From Spinacia oleracea (taxonomy: Eukaryota; Streptophyta; Magnoliopsida; Caryophyllales; Amaranthaceae): a stretch of 64,000 bases of DNA. The notes under the pieces are model-generated. The model made no database searches. It was not told the DNA's origin and saw only the letters and a list, made by a program, of their open reading frames with translations. The translations under genes and the position numbers were made by a program. The stretch spans positions 2,852,001 through 2,916,000 of the forward strand of contig NC_079492.1 in the NCBI RefSeq assembly GCF_020520425.1, written 5' to 3'. This document shows positions 23,101-34,915 of the stretch, one piece after another; within the stretch, counting starts at the first letter, position 1; the number at the start of each line of letters is the position of its first letter.

Positions 23101-26100
23101 GATAATGTAAACCGATAACCTGAGATCCCCGTGTTGGGGAGTTGCAGTAAGGGGTTTGACCGATTCAAGGCATTATTCTAACAAGTTTGATTTGGAGGAG
23201 TAAAACTCGGTACAAAGATATACTACCTCCGTTTCAATACATAAACATCTTTACAATTACTATTTGCACAAATATCTATTTGCACAAATATTAAGACAAA
23301 AGTAGAAAAATTGGTTGATTATAATAAAATATTGATAAAGTTAAAAAAAAAAAGTGTGTAAAAATGTGGGTGGGTGTAGGAAAAAAATGAAAAAAGTAAG
23401 AGAAAGTGGATGGAAAATTGTAAATATTGTGGGGTAATAAAAATAAGGTAGTAAATTTTCATGTCAAAAAATTAGAATAAAGCAGAGGGTAAAACACATT
23501 ATGAAACAGAGTAAAACGAAAAGTATAAAGACCATTCTGGAGCAGAGGTAGTATATATCAAGGCAATTCGTCTATCTATTTAATTACTGTATCATTCTTT
23601 TGCTAAAGTGTATTGACATGAAAGTAGCTAGGGTAAATTAATTACCTTGTTCAACGGTGAAAGTGTAACCATTCCATCCACGGCCATTGATAAGAAGACC
23701 ATCAGGCATAGGGATGTTGCGGCCCCTTTCTAACATCCTGGTCAGTTGCTGCAAAGTTAAATACAAGCTGGTGTTAATTTCAGAGTTGGCAAAATCTGAC
23801 ATGACATTGACACGACACGAAAAAAGCAACGAATGTCCAGGGTTTGCGACCCATTTAATAAAACGGGTCAATACGACACGACACATTTAATTAAATGGGT
23901 CGGGGTTAGTGTTTGAGATTATCAATACGAAACTGACATGACTTAAATGTATTTGGTGATAAACGTAAATAATAGAACCAACTTTATTGAACAAACACGA
24001 CAACAAGACACGAACCAAAGACGAAAAAAATAGGTTAGTGACAAGAGTCTCCGACTAGATTAGTTAGATGGGTCAACACAACACGACACGACACATTTAT
24101 TAAACGCGTAGAGTTAGTGTTGAGATTTTCCAACCCGTTTATATTCGACACGAATACGACCTGACACGACACGTTTGTCCGCTCTAGTTATAAACAAGTA
24201 ATTAGACTCACCCTGTGGCTTTTCTTGTACCAGTCGCCTGCAAGAACGGTGAAGTCTCCGGCAGGGGGAGGGAAAGGGACCGGAATACGAGGGCGACTAT
24301 AGATTCGGAGGGCACCAAACCCACCAGAAGCCTTGTGAAGGGCAATGGAAGGGAAGTAGAAGAAACTCCCTATTTGATCTTTGGCTTGAAGGATGTATGT
24401 GAAGTTCCTTCTTGGTGGGATTGGACAGGTTGTTCCTGGCATCCCATCTTGATATGAATTCCTTCTTTGTTGCAATCCATTCCTGCATAATTTAAGCCAA
24501 ATTAATTAGACTTGTATAGGCAAAATCTTGTATGAAACGATCTCACAATGTGGCCGAATTTTTAAATTTGTATATTTCAAAACTTCATAAGGGTCATTTT
24601 CAGACAAGTTACATTAGCGTGCGTTCTATTCACCTGATTTTCACTTATTTTTTCTGAACTTATCTTATTTGAACTTATCTGAACTTATTTGAACTTATGA
24701 AAACTTATTTTAGTTATAAGTTGTACTTGGTCAACCCATTTTCCTGAACTTATCTTATCTGAACTTATCTGAACTTAACTAAACTTATCTAAACTTATTT
24801 TTCCTGAAATAAATGGAAATAAAGTGAACAGAACAGGGCCTTAGCTTTTGCAAACTTTAAGGCCTTGTTTGTTTTACCAAACACAACATACACAAGTAAT
24901 TAGACCTTTTTCCAACCATAAAAAAATCGGTGATTATCTTATTTCATACATAATAACAATTAATTGTTACCTTGATCTACATTTAATAATTGTCACATTA
25001 CTAATTCACATAACACTATATCACTATCATTCTATCAATATGATAATCAAATTCGGACGGAGGGAGTAAAGATAGAACTCCATATTTTTCAATTCGACAA
25101 CCGACACTCCAAATCGAAAGAGTTCACTTAGATATATATACAGCCCAAATCCCAAATGGCCCAAATAATTCAGTCCAAAACCCAGGCCCAAAAAATTCAA
25201 CCCAAATCTCAAGAGGCCCAAAAAAGTTGAAAAGCTGAAGTTTGTAGTGACAACCTAAAAGGCCCGTGATTAAAATAATAATAAAATAATAAAAAGGTTC
25301 CTGATTACACTTTGTTTAGTGCTTAACTGCTTGGCCTACGTGATAGATATCACGTGCGCCCATTACCCGAATCATACGTCTGGCAGTCTGGCACGATAGA
25401 GTGAGAAAGATAGATCTAATCACGTGCGTCAATGTGTGGATCCCACGTGATTAGTGAAGAATGGAGTACAAATGTACAATTTTACAAATACGAAGGAAAA
25501 TACAAGCAGTATACGGAATATTGTACGAGGATCATACGCACTTACGCTGTAGGAGTATTTTTCTTCTTATCAAAATGTTTAAATACGTTATGTAAATTTT
25601 TATGGAAAAAAAATAGTTTAATTGAAAAAAAGTTCGACAAAATAATTTTTTCCAACCACTCTAGTTAAATGCTGCGTTTTATTCACCTGATTTTCACTTA
25701 TTTTTCTTGAACTTATCTTATTTGAACTTAACTGAACTTATCTAAACTTATTAAAACTTATCAAAACTTACTTTAGGCCATGTTCTGTTCACCTTATTTC
25801 CACTTATTTCAGGAAAAATAAGTTCAGATAAGTTCAGTTAAGTTCAGATAAGTTCAGATAAGATAAGTTCAGGAAAAATAAGGGTTGGCCAAGTACAATT
25901 TATAACTAAAATAAGTTTTGATAAGTTCTAATAAGTTCAGATAATTTCAGATAAGTTCAGTTAAGTTCAGATAAATTCAGATAAGATAAGTTCAGGAAAA
26001 ATAAGTGGAAATCAGGTGAATAGAACGCAGCCTTAGTTATAAGTTGTATTTGGTCAACCCTTATTTTTCTGAACTTAACTGAACTTATTTTTCCTAAAAT

Positions 26101-27401
26101 AAGTGGAAATAAGGTGAACAAAACAGAGCCTTAAAGGCTGCGTTTTATTCACCTGATTTTCACTTATTGTTTCTGAACTTATATTATCTGAACTTATTAG
26201 AACTTATCAAAACTTATTTTAGTTTTAAATTGTACTTTGCCAACCCTTATTTTTCCTGAACATATCTTATCTGAACTTATCGGAACTTAACTATACGTAT
26301 CAGAACTTATTTAAACTTATTTTTCCTGAAATAAGTGCATATAAGGTGAACAGAATATGCGCTTAAAAAAATAAGATGAGCTAAAAAGAAGTTTCAATTG
26401 TATAACTTCAAAATACGAAGTAATATGGAGTCTTTATAAAAACTTAAATGACCATTTAACAAAATCTCCGGAGTTCTTTCCCAACTACCAAGCTAGTTAA
26501 GACTTTTTTTTATAACTACATGTTACCCTATATATTAACCTTTTCAAGGACCAATAAGGTCTTAACCTAATGGTAAATATTGAGAAAGTGTGTACAATTG
26601 TTTATATGTACGAATTCCTCTTCTAACTCAAAATATTGTCACACTTTTTCAGTGTGGTAATTGTATCAAGGCATTATCATTATCATTAATTATTTTTGTT
26701 ACCGATCTGTTAAAAAAGGTTACAAGTTTTTTACTTCAAATAATTTGAAAAAATCAATTAAAAAAATAGGGACATAATGAACAAAAAAAAATGTAATATA
26801 CTATGTACATTGAATTTGTGATATGATGATGAGATGATCAAATTAAGGTTGACACATCCACATTTCTTTGCCATAATAAAATATAAAAAAAGTGGTATCT
26901 ACATACATTTAATGCTTGATCTATAAGTTAGTTTTTCAAGGATTATTGACATAGAATCTTTATGGATTATATTATAATGCAGAAGACATAAAAGATTGAT
27001 AGGTGTAAGATCAAATTGAAGTTAGTTACCATGAAATAAGGAAAGGTTCATTCAAGTAATTATGAACACTTATGATCAAGTTGTCATTCGTCACACAGTC
27101 AATCTGTGGCCCTGGAAACTGCCCATTGATCATTATCACCTGCCAAAAAATAATCAAACAATTAAAATTCCAAACTTACTTTTTTTTTTTTACAGTTTTG
27201 TGTTGTATAAAAATAAGATTGCATACATCTGAACCTTACTGGATATTAACATTGACGAGAAAAGCTTACGTTTTGCTTTACGCCCAAAGGGTAAGCAATG
27301 CCGTAATGCACTTTTAAGTAGATAAATCGGTACGGGCTTTCGGCATTGGTTACATTTACTAGGAGAATAAGGAAGAAGAGAAGTGGTAAGGTTTCTCTCA
27401 T
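20118..27401 (-). CDS. SKU5-similar (SKS) multicopper-oxidase-like protein, complete eight-exon gene
   Basis: Exons are 27401-27270, 27139-27030, 24482-24212, 23748-23646, 22845-22500, 21503-21138, 21033-20955 and 20330-20118. All junctions are GT-AG and in phase, giving 1620 bases: 539 residues plus TAA. Residues 1-20 form a signal peptide ending VNVTNA, so the protein is secreted. Family hallmarks are INGQFPGPQI, CPIPPRRNFTY, GSFFYFPS, NFRIAGHKLKLVEVEG, RPNPQGSYHYG, VYPKAWTAVYMSLDNVGMWN and an end of LLCGRARGRHTRPL. The blue-copper HCH motif is absent and the HWHG position reads SWNG, as in SKU5/pollen Bp10 proteins, which resemble ascorbate oxidase but lack copper ligands and act in cell-wall expansion. 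N-glycosylation sites include NFT and NLS. The residues YRFIYLKVHYGIAY of exon 1 depart from consensus; see the second first exon at 29393. Confidence 0.95.
20440..20935. repeat. Duplicated GGCCC/ACG-rich repeat in SKS intron 7
   Basis: Two diverged units of about 220-240 bp share words such as TCGTGGGCCGTTGGCC / TCGTAGGCCATTAGCC, CATGCTAAATAGAG / CACGCTAAATTGAG and ATTAGGCTT. Interspersed GGCCCGAC motifs are common in plant hAT-type non-autonomous elements. Ends and target duplication are not defined. Confidence 0.5.
21590..22485. repeat. hAT-like remnant with about 50-bp tandem units in SKS intron 5
   Basis: It starts TAGGGGTGAATATGAACC, a hAT-like terminus. At 22260-22450 three units of about 50 bp, of the form CGGTTCGGGTACCC, ATTTCGGATCGGATA and GATAACCATAT, follow each other. 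The right terminus is missing. It almost fills the intron between exons 6 and 5. Confidence 0.5.
23223..23551. mobile_element. Stowaway-like (Tc1/mariner) MITE in SKS intron 4
   Basis: Terminal inverted repeats CTACCTCCGTTTCAATA and CTACCTCTGCTCCAGAA lie inside TA target duplications (23221-23222, 23552-23553). It is 329 bp and non-coding. Confidence 0.82.
24617..24840. mobile_element. Tourist-like MITE in SKS intron 2
   Basis: Ends GCGTGCGTTCTATTCACC and, inverted, GGCCCTGTTCTGTTCAC lie inside TTA duplications (24614-24616, 24841-24843), which fits PIF/Harbinger. The whole 224 bp is a near-palindrome rich in GAACTTATCT. Confidence 0.8.
25670..26130. mobile_element. Tourist-like MITE (A) split by a second copy (B)
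   Basis: Copy A starts TGCTGCGTTTTATTCACC and ends GGTGAACAAAACAGAGCC between TTAAA flanks (25665-25669, 26131-26135). It is interrupted at 25776-26032 by copy B. Confidence 0.8.
25776..26032. mobile_element. Tourist-like MITE (B) inserted in copy A
   Basis: Starts GGCCATGTTCTGTTCACC, ends GTGAATAGAACGCAGCC, and is flanked by TTA on both sides (25773-25775, 26033-26035). Removing B and one TTA restores a continuous copy A across CTTTAGTTATAAG. Confidence 0.85.
26136..26362. mobile_element. Tourist-like MITE (C), adjoining copy A
   Basis: Starts GGCTGCGTTTTATTCACC and ends GGTGAACAGAATATGCGC with TTAAA flanks. Its left flank is also the right flank of copy A, so A and C share one target site. 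Confidence 0.82.
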
Positions 27402-27453
27402 TGTTGTTTTGGGTTTTTTTTTGTTGATCTTTAATCTTTGTTTTTGGCACTTG

Positions 27454-27461
27454 TATTTATA
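27454..27461 (-). promoter_or_regulatory. TATA box of the proximal SKS promoter
   Basis: TATAAATA on the minus strand lies 53 bases upstream of the SKS ATG at 27401. That would give a 5' UTR of about 20-25 bases. Confidence 0.6.
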
Positions 27462-29335
27462 ATTGGGAAGCAAGAAAGTGTAGAAATAAAATGGTGGGAT
27501 TTATGGTTAGTTCACAGAAGCACCGCTATTAGATTAATGATTGATTGTCCCCTTCACGAGTGGAGGTTATGTGGGTGAAAAAGTTTCTAGTGGTTAATAA
27601 AGTTATGTCACACTCACACCAATGTGTGTAACTTTGGAATGTTTCAGAAAAGTATTACTTTTTTTTTGGTGGTTAAGTACTTGTAATTAGTAGAAAAATC
27701 TGATTGAATTTTGCAAAATCGTCTCTCTTAAATCTTGGTGAAATCATGTGAAGTACTTTGTATTTAAATATACGTATTTCAGACAGTGTAATCGTTATTT
27801 CGAAGACAGGTTACAAGTATTATACGTACTTCGTACTTCATATTCAATAACTAGACTAAAGATTGAAGCAATAAAGGATCTCCTAATCTATTCTTTTTCA
27901 ACAGAAAACACGTGTGTTGAATGTTGAAGATTGAAGCTCAAAGTTCGTCTAGATATACATATATATAGGCTCATATGAGCGGTCAAAAGAATTAAGCCAA
28001 GTACAAGCTCAAGATTGAGTATTAACTCGATGAATTCAAGTTCGTATGAACTAAGGTCGCAAATTTGAAGGATATACTACTCAATATGAAGTATAATGAC
28101 TAATTTGTTTGTCTATGGGAAGTCCTCAAAGGCGTCAATCTTGATCGTGTTCGATTTTTAGTTATCTTTTACTCCGCGGTGTTACAAGGAGTTTCTAGTT
28201 AACCATATGCTCTCTGTGATTCCGTACAAAGTAAATGGTCACGTCAATAACTATACTTTAGTTATATGAATAGATCTAAATCAAAAATGCATGTTATAAT
28301 TAATAGTCCCGTACTAGTTAAGTCATGTGATATAAATTGGACAAAAATTGCTCTTAGATTATAGATCTAATTTGGGGGTCCCTAGGCCATGATAATGTGA
28401 CATGAACATCAAAGTCTTTGAATTCCAAATAACGCCAAAATAATTAGAAAATGACGACAAGAATTTGGACCCAACAAAAAAGAAAAGAAAAGAACACAAA
28501 TCCAATGAATGAGCTAATCAGAAAAAGGGCACAATAGTTTTCACATGTTGAACTTGAGATTAAGACATTCAAAATTAAACATAAATTTCATTTTGTACTA
28601 TTCACACTAAATAAGTCAATAATACACCTAATTTTTAAGAGTTATAAACCGACAAATGGTGTAAACGGGATTCGATTTCAAGTACTGATATCATTCCCTC
28701 GAGACTTTATTAACTAAATTATTTGACATGCACAAGTAAATTATTTTGTATTATGTCATAAATCTTGCTTAAGAACATGTTAATTGGTTGTTCCTTGATC
28801 GGAACGAGATCGGGATTCTTTCCGGTAACTGAACGGTCTATTTACGTACTTGAGAAATTTGACATTCAGAAAATGAATACTCAAGAAATTAATGAAGGGT
28901 AAATTAGGGTATTTGGGGGGTATTACATTTTAAATTCTTCATATTTAGGGAGAAGATCCTCTCTTGATCTCGAATAGATCAACAAATTAATTACTTTCAT
29001 AAAATAAAAAAATTTAATTTTATCATTGTTAAATCCCAAATTAGAAAGCTGCATTACAACAAAAACAGCATTACAACAAAAATAATTAAGGAAACTTAAC
29101 AATAACTTTTTACTAAAAGTAAATATAAATATACATACTTTTTATTGCTAAAAATAGTAACATTATCTTTGGATCTAAAATTAAGGCATTTAGTTAGTAA
29201 TGTAGTACAAATAAGTCAATGTAGCATCATATTTCATGAAAAAACTATATAACTACTTTATATTATAGCAAAAAAATCATAAAAATTAATATGAATTATA
29301 GTTTTATTTATTTATTTATTTAGGTGGGATTGAAG
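27462..29335. other. Interval between the two SKS first exons
   Basis: AT-rich, with no SKS exon-like segment on the minus strand and no bounded repeat that I can support. If the distal exon is used, this is intron; otherwise it is promoter for the proximal exon. Confidence 0.4.
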
Positions 29336-29376
29336 TTTTTTTTTTTCAAGGAAGAACAATATCATTAATAATTAGC
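29336..29376 (-). mobile_element. 41-bp LINE 3'-end insertion beside a splice donor
   Basis: An 11-base T run and then CAAGGAAGAACAATATCATT lie between direct repeats GGATTGAAG (29327-29335, 29377-29385). The sequence is the same 3' end as the LINE derivative at 34358. This is a severely 5'-truncated retroposition on the minus strand, in the intron 16 bases past the donor of the distal SKS exon. Confidence 0.75.
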
Positions 29377-29392
29377 GGATTGAAGAACTTAC

Positions 29393-29539
29393 TTGTTGTT
29401 TGACACCCATGGGATAAACGTAGCCATAAGTGACTTTCCAATCGTAATGTCGATACGGGTTTTCGCCATTGATGCCATTTACAAGAAGAACAAGGAACAC
29501 TACTAAGGTTGATAAACAGAGTGCTCTGTTTTCTATCAT
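29393..29539 (-). CDS. Second (distal) first exon of an SKS gene
   Basis: ATG at 29539 opens 49 codons: a signal peptide (hydrophobic core STLVVFLVLLVNG), then ENPYRHYDWKVTYGYVYPMG and VKQQ, closed by a CAA|GTAAGT donor in phase 0. This is the same phase and place as exon 1 of the gene at 20118-27401, and it is closer to family consensus. I find no matching exon 2 between 29392 and 27402. It is therefore either an alternative first exon splicing to 27139, or the remnant of a tandem gene duplicate. A CT-rich tract (about 29638-29655) lies upstream, with no clear TATA box. Confidence 0.75.
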
Positions 29540-29905
29540 TTTTGTTAATTTTTTTTCCAATTTATTGAGGGTTTTTTCTTCACTTTTTTTTGGAACTTTA
29601 AAGTGGGAAATTTTAGTAGATCTTTTTCTCTCTCTAGGATGTAGAGAGAGAGAGAAAGTGGCAGCTTGGTGTTGGAGTGACTGAAGTGGAGCAAAGGCAA
29701 TGTAGGAAATGGGGGGTGACTTATTGAGGTCGAACCCACATACTCAATGACTCAAATGGCCCAACCACTGACTACATTTAATTAAGTTTTTATTTTGTTA
29801 TGGAGTTTTGATTAAATTAATGAGCTCATTTGTTATGAAATTATGAATGGTATCATAATGAATGAAATTTTGTCAACAATTAACAATTGGTTAAAATTTT
29901 AACGG

Positions 29906-30449
29906 TTTTAAGTATCGTTACTAGAATCCCGATCTACTTTTTGCAAAATAGAGAGGGTGGGATTGTAGCGGGATCGGTAGGATCGTAAGAATCTACTTTT
30001 CACTTAGATTGGTGCATGATCGGTCAGGATTGTATAGGATCGAAGCAGGATCATATAGGATCGTACAGGATCAACGCAGGATTGTATAAGATCGTAAAGA
30101 ATCGTGCAGGATGGGTAGATCCTACTTTTTTACTTTAAAATGATCCCTTAAGCAACCAACTTTCTCTTTAAGCCTAAAATTTGATAACCCAACTTCATAA
30201 ACAAAAATATTTCTCTTCACTAATCTATATAACTATTACAAAGCCATATTAGCTTTATCAATATTATGTGAGAAAAATTTATGTATTTAGCATCCATATT
30301 GTTTGAAAGATGTGTATTTATTCATTTAGCAGCATTTTTCTTACTCCTTTTTACAATTTTATAGGATCTTACGATCCTACGATTCGATTCTACTGATTCG
30401 ATCCTACCCCCTCGCCGATCCAAGGAGGGATCCCGGTCCTAAGAACCTT
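29906..30449. repeat. GGATCGTA-rich inverted-repeat region, probable MITE
   Basis: Left words AGAATCCCGATC and right words GGATCCCGGTCCTAAG are roughly inverse. The interior repeats GGATCGTATAGGATCG-type units. The ends are uncertain. Confidence 0.35.
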
Positions 30450-30458
30450 GATTTTACG

Positions 30459-30680
30459 AGTGTTTTATTCGCCTGATTTTCACTTTTTTTTTTCTAAACT
30501 TAAATTATCTGAAGTTATCTGAACTAAACCAAACTTATTTAAACTTATCAAAATTTATGTTAGTTATAAAGCCGTACTCCATACATTACACATATTTTTC
30601 CTAAACTTATCTTATCTCATCTTACCAAAAATTATTTTTTTGAAATAAATAGAAATAAGGTGAACAAAATAGGGTATTAA
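30459..30680. mobile_element. Tourist-like MITE, diverged
   Basis: Starts GTGTTTTATTCGCCTGATTT and ends ATAAGGTGAACAAAATAGG, with AACTTAT words between. It is the same family as 24617-24840. A second, more decayed relative spans about 30750-30912. Confidence 0.6.
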
Positions 30681-30917
30681 TTACATTTTTTGTGATGGTA
30701 AGAAAATTAAGTAGTGCATCAAATGTATACGCGCGAATACGTACTAGGCTAATGAGGTTATTTGTTTAATTCATTTCCACTTATTGTGGGAAAATAAGAT
30801 TAAATAAGTTTAGTTAACTTCAGATAATATAAGAAAATTTTGAAGAAAAATTAAGGCTATCCAAGTATCATTTACAACTAAATGAAGTTCATATAGTGAA
30901 AACAAGGTGAATAAAAT

Positions 30918-31708
30918 ATGTTATGAGAGTGCATTCTATTACCTGGATTTGTCTAAATTTATTTCAGTTCTAATTGCAATAGAGTAACTCCACAATTAGG
31001 GGGTGGACACGAGCCGAACCGAGCCGAACTCTACTAGGCTGGGCTCGATTTGGTTATGTTTTTTCCGAGTTCGAACTCGAGCTCGAACTTACTTGAGCTT
31101 AAAAACCCTTATTGAGCCAGGCTTGATAAGAATTCTTCGAGTTCGAGCCGAGTTTCGAGCTTGTTCGAGCCTTGATTCGATATGATAAACTAATAAACCA
31201 TATTCTACCAACAGGTAAAATAATATTACTAATAATTTTTTTAATCTAACATTATAATAGTATTTTTCTTGGACAAGTTACATAAAATAGTATCCCTTAT
31301 TTGTCATTTAATTAATAGTTTGGACAATGGAATTAAACGGTATATAAAAATCTTATGAATGTGCATTATTATTCTTAAATTAATTAACGAGCTAGCGAGC
31401 TTTCGAGCCGAACACCATTGAGTTTGAGTTTGGTTCGTTTAGTTATCGAACCATAAAGTTAAGCTCAAGCTTGGTTCATTTACAAACGAATCGAGCTTGA
31501 ACAGAACTTTTATCGAACCGATTCTGAACTGTTCACGAACAGTTATGTTCGTGTCCACCCCTATCCACACAGGAATAAATAGATTTATCCCAAAAAACAT
31601 GTTTCATTTCCTTCTTCCAAACCAAGCTTCTTTTAAACTAATCTAATTCGAATTTAAGTGAACTTAATTTTTCCGATATAAGTAAAAATAAGGTGAATAG
31701 AACATGAA
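30918..31708. mobile_element. Tourist-like MITE split by a hAT MITE
   Basis: The left piece has GTGCATTCTATTACCTGGAT. The right piece ends AAATAAGGTGAATAGAACATG. The two halves are separated by the 30997-31563 element. Confidence 0.55.
30997..31563. mobile_element. hAT-type MITE
   Basis: Inverted ends TAGGGGGTGGACACGA and TCGTGTCCACCCCTA are hAT-like. The flanks share TCCACA (30989 and 31564), an imperfect 8-bp duplication. The interior is rich in CGAGCTCGAAC and GAGCCGAAC words. No transposase. Confidence 0.75.
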
Positions 31709-33142
31709 CTTGTTTATGTCACGGGCTAACGATAACTCATTTTCTATAAGAATTTAGTTTTACCACTCTTTGGTTGTGGTTCATAAAACCAGCCAAAATC
31801 GAAAAGTTAATGAAAATGGTAGCTAGAAATTTAAAACTAATGTGACTATAAGTTAAAACAAAGATACTAAATACCGATACATATACATAGTATTTGGACA
31901 AAATCGACAAGCATAATAAATTGGATAAAATATAGTTGAAAGATGAAACCTATCTAAAAGAAGGTGGTTGAAATTACGTAATAATTTACACCGTAGTTGA
32001 CATAGATAAATGAATGGTGTGTTGTTTAACTTATTTTGTCTAAACTTAACTTTAAAACTTAATAAAACGTTTTGCTTAGATTTTATTTGTGTATCTTTAG
32101 TGTTGGTCCCTGAATTTTGATGATGACAAGCTTATTTGTGCTTACGTTTTACATTCTAAAACTGACAGGACTAGAAAGAAGTGGCTACTTTCAGCTCGTA
32201 CTAATGTGGATCACTACAAGAAAAGGGCCGTTTAACGACGGATCTTTGTAACCGTACAAAAGTCAGTTGCTAAATTACTACTAGTCAAGTGTCAGTCGCC
32301 AATTTAGCGCGGAAATATTTGCGGTCCCTATTTAACTACGGATTATCATTCGGTCACAAAAATCTGTAACAAATTACCAGCCAACCATATGTTGGTCACT
32401 AACGATTTACCGAAAGAATTCTAGTCTCTATTTAATTACCAACAAAATTTCTGTTACCAATTTCGATCGCTAAATAATTACTGAAATACTTTTTAGTCAC
32501 TACTTTGCTACAAAACAATTTCAATCCCTAAAAACCTACAGACACGATTTCAGTCGCAATGTCTTAGTCACAAAATAAGGACTGGATAATTTTCTGTCAC
32601 TTGTTAGCTACAGTTATTGTTCTGTCACACATTTCAGTCGCAATTTTACTACTAACTAAATTTCAGTCACTAATTAAACACTGAAAAACTTATGGTCCCT
32701 ATTCCACTACGAGCATAATACTTACTACAAAATTTCAAGTGAAATAAGACATGAGTGTACTTGCACGTATGAAATCAATACAAAAACGAATTTAACCAAA
32801 CTATTCACGATAAGACAAGTTAAATGTAACCTTGTACTTCCTCTGTTCCTGATTTTTTTTCATTTCCTTGGGCACATTTTTCAATGCACATTTTGTAGCG
32901 TTAATATCTCCAATTACATGTTAGTAAAAAAATATAAAATTTTGATATTGTTAAAATACTGGCCGAGACGAAATAAAAAATACCCCACATGCCTACGTTT
33001 TTTCTTATATATTGGAAAGAAATTAAAAGATTCTTTTGCATTGTGAATAGTGTCAAGATTCCAAATTGGCTGCAGATCTTTGAGGAACGAATTAGAAGGA
33101 GTATTCAAATGCTCCATAGAAAAGAAAAAAACTTGTTCAATA

Positions 33143-33421
33143 CTCCCTTTGTATGTATTTATTAAAATATACACATCTCAAAATCAGCTGTATTTAATTA
33201 AAAGATACACTTTTCTATTTTTGGCATGTCATGGTCCTCATCCAATTATATTAATTTGTCTCTCGCTCTTGTGGTCCTCATGCTTACTCACGCCATCTTC
33301 TTACTACAATAAATAATTCACCTACTATCCACTTTCATCTTATTTTAATAAATTCAACTCGCTCTCCGAACTATAACTACGTGTCGTTCAAACTATACCT
33401 TTTAATTAAATGCGGAGGGAG
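33143..33421. mobile_element. Stowaway-like MITE inside the CACTA element
   Basis: Ends CTCCCTTTGTATGTATTTA and, inverted, CTCCCTCCGCATTTAATTA lie between TA duplications (33141-33142, 33422-33423). 279 bp, non-coding. Confidence 0.78.
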
Positions 33422-33483
33422 TAATTTTCAAAAATCTATATATACTCACTCTTAAATATAAGATATTTGTTTTGTTAATGGTT

Positions 33484-33491
33484 ATATATAT

Positions 33492-33540
<49 letters not shown>
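33484..33540. repeat. TA dinucleotide microsatellite
   Basis: A run of TA units with a few CA interruptions. Confidence 0.95.
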
Positions 33541-33541
<1 letters not shown>

Positions 33542-34357
33542 CGAAGTATCATATTTAACTCCCTCTTAAATTCTTTAAAGTAGTTCTCCCATGATATCGC
33601 TTACGCATAAGACTATTGTTATTTATCATTAAGAAATATAACTATATAATGATAAAGTGTAACCTCCATTCGATATAATGTTTCTCATGTTTAATTATTA
33701 TTAATTCATATTGTTAAACTTTTTTAAATTTAACTATATAGTGGTTGTTAAGCCGTCTTTTAAAAGTGCTAATTTTATCGAGAGGGTGTGGGATTTTAGC
33801 GGAATATATGATTTATATGTAGGTGATATTTGAAAATGGAACAAATATATAAATTATATTGTGAATTAATATTGAATGTTAAAGAGGGAGATGAAGTGGA
33901 AGAGGTTGAATGAATATGTGAATTAAATGGTGAATTGATGTTGGATGAGGAAGATGAAGTGGAAGGTGTTGGAAAAATTGGAAAACAAAAAAAGAAATTC
34001 GTAGATGAAAGATAAAGGTGACACATGTCATCTAAACATTTATGGTTTTCCTTTTTAAATACTAGGTATAGTTTATTAGTATAAATAATAGAAAATTAAT
34101 TTGTGGGATCTCATTGGATCTGAATTCTTTCATTGTAATAAATTTTCTAAATATATATATTTTTTTTTTATAATTATTACTAATGTCAAATTAAAACTAT
34201 CAATGGTCAAAGTAGTGCATTGGAAACAACATATTATAGAAAAGTGAGGAACATTATGGAATGGAGATAGTATTTGATTAGAAAGTGTAACTATTTGATT
34301 GATTAGGATTCCTGAACATAACTATTTAATCAGTATGTGTAATTAACTTGAAATATT

Positions 34358-34915
34358 TTTTTTGACGAGGAAGAACAATATCATTAATAACTAGCCATAC
34401 GACATCTACAATGATAAAATAGATCTGCATACCACAGAATTCAAAGAAAATACATAACTGTTACAATCAAACAATTACTATTCTGCATCCTAAAATACGT
34501 CTCGTATTCCACCGCTTCTAGCTTGACGCGAGCAGTGATTTTCGATGATTTTACATCTTTCCATGTAGAGCCCTTTGCAATCTGCGCACGAATTGTTCTG
34601 AACGACGAGTTGATGATAAACCCTAAACCTGTATGAATCAAAATCTCCTTCCCAATTATTGAAACCGTAAAAAAATTCTCATCCATGGATGAGAATCAAG
34701 AACCTAGAAAGCTCTAGGAAATATCCAAATAAATTGGGAACAAATCAATGGAAAAGAAATCAAAACAAGACAAAACATGAAGAGAAAACAATGAAAAGCA
34801 AGAAAAAGGTCGGAAATAGTCTGATTTCTGAAGAAATTAGACTACTCCGGCCTAAACGGCCAAGAAAACTGAAACCCTAAAAGATGAGAGAAGAGAGAGA
34901 AAAAGGAGATATTTG
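34358..34915 (-). mobile_element. Internally deleted LINE derivative
   Basis: It is flanked by ACTTGAAATATT (34346-34357) and ACTTGAAAGTATT (34916-34928), a 12-13-bp duplication. On the minus strand it has a CT-rich 5' leader, an ATG at 34686 opening 81 codons (MDENFFTVSIIGKEILIHTG onward, a possible ORF1 start), then a 3' UTR-like TTAATGATATTGTTCTTCC and a short A-rich tail. Reverse transcriptase is absent. The 3' end matches the 41-bp insertion at 29336. Confidence 0.65.

Noticed and set aside
24841..25070. Possible second Stowaway MITE ending GGACGGAGGGAG near 25050
   Set aside because: Only one terminus is visible; no matching left end or TA-bounded partner was found.
27500..29335. Search for remaining exons of a second SKS gene
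   Set aside because: No INGQFPGP-like or later exon motif was found in any frame, so a complete second gene is not supported.
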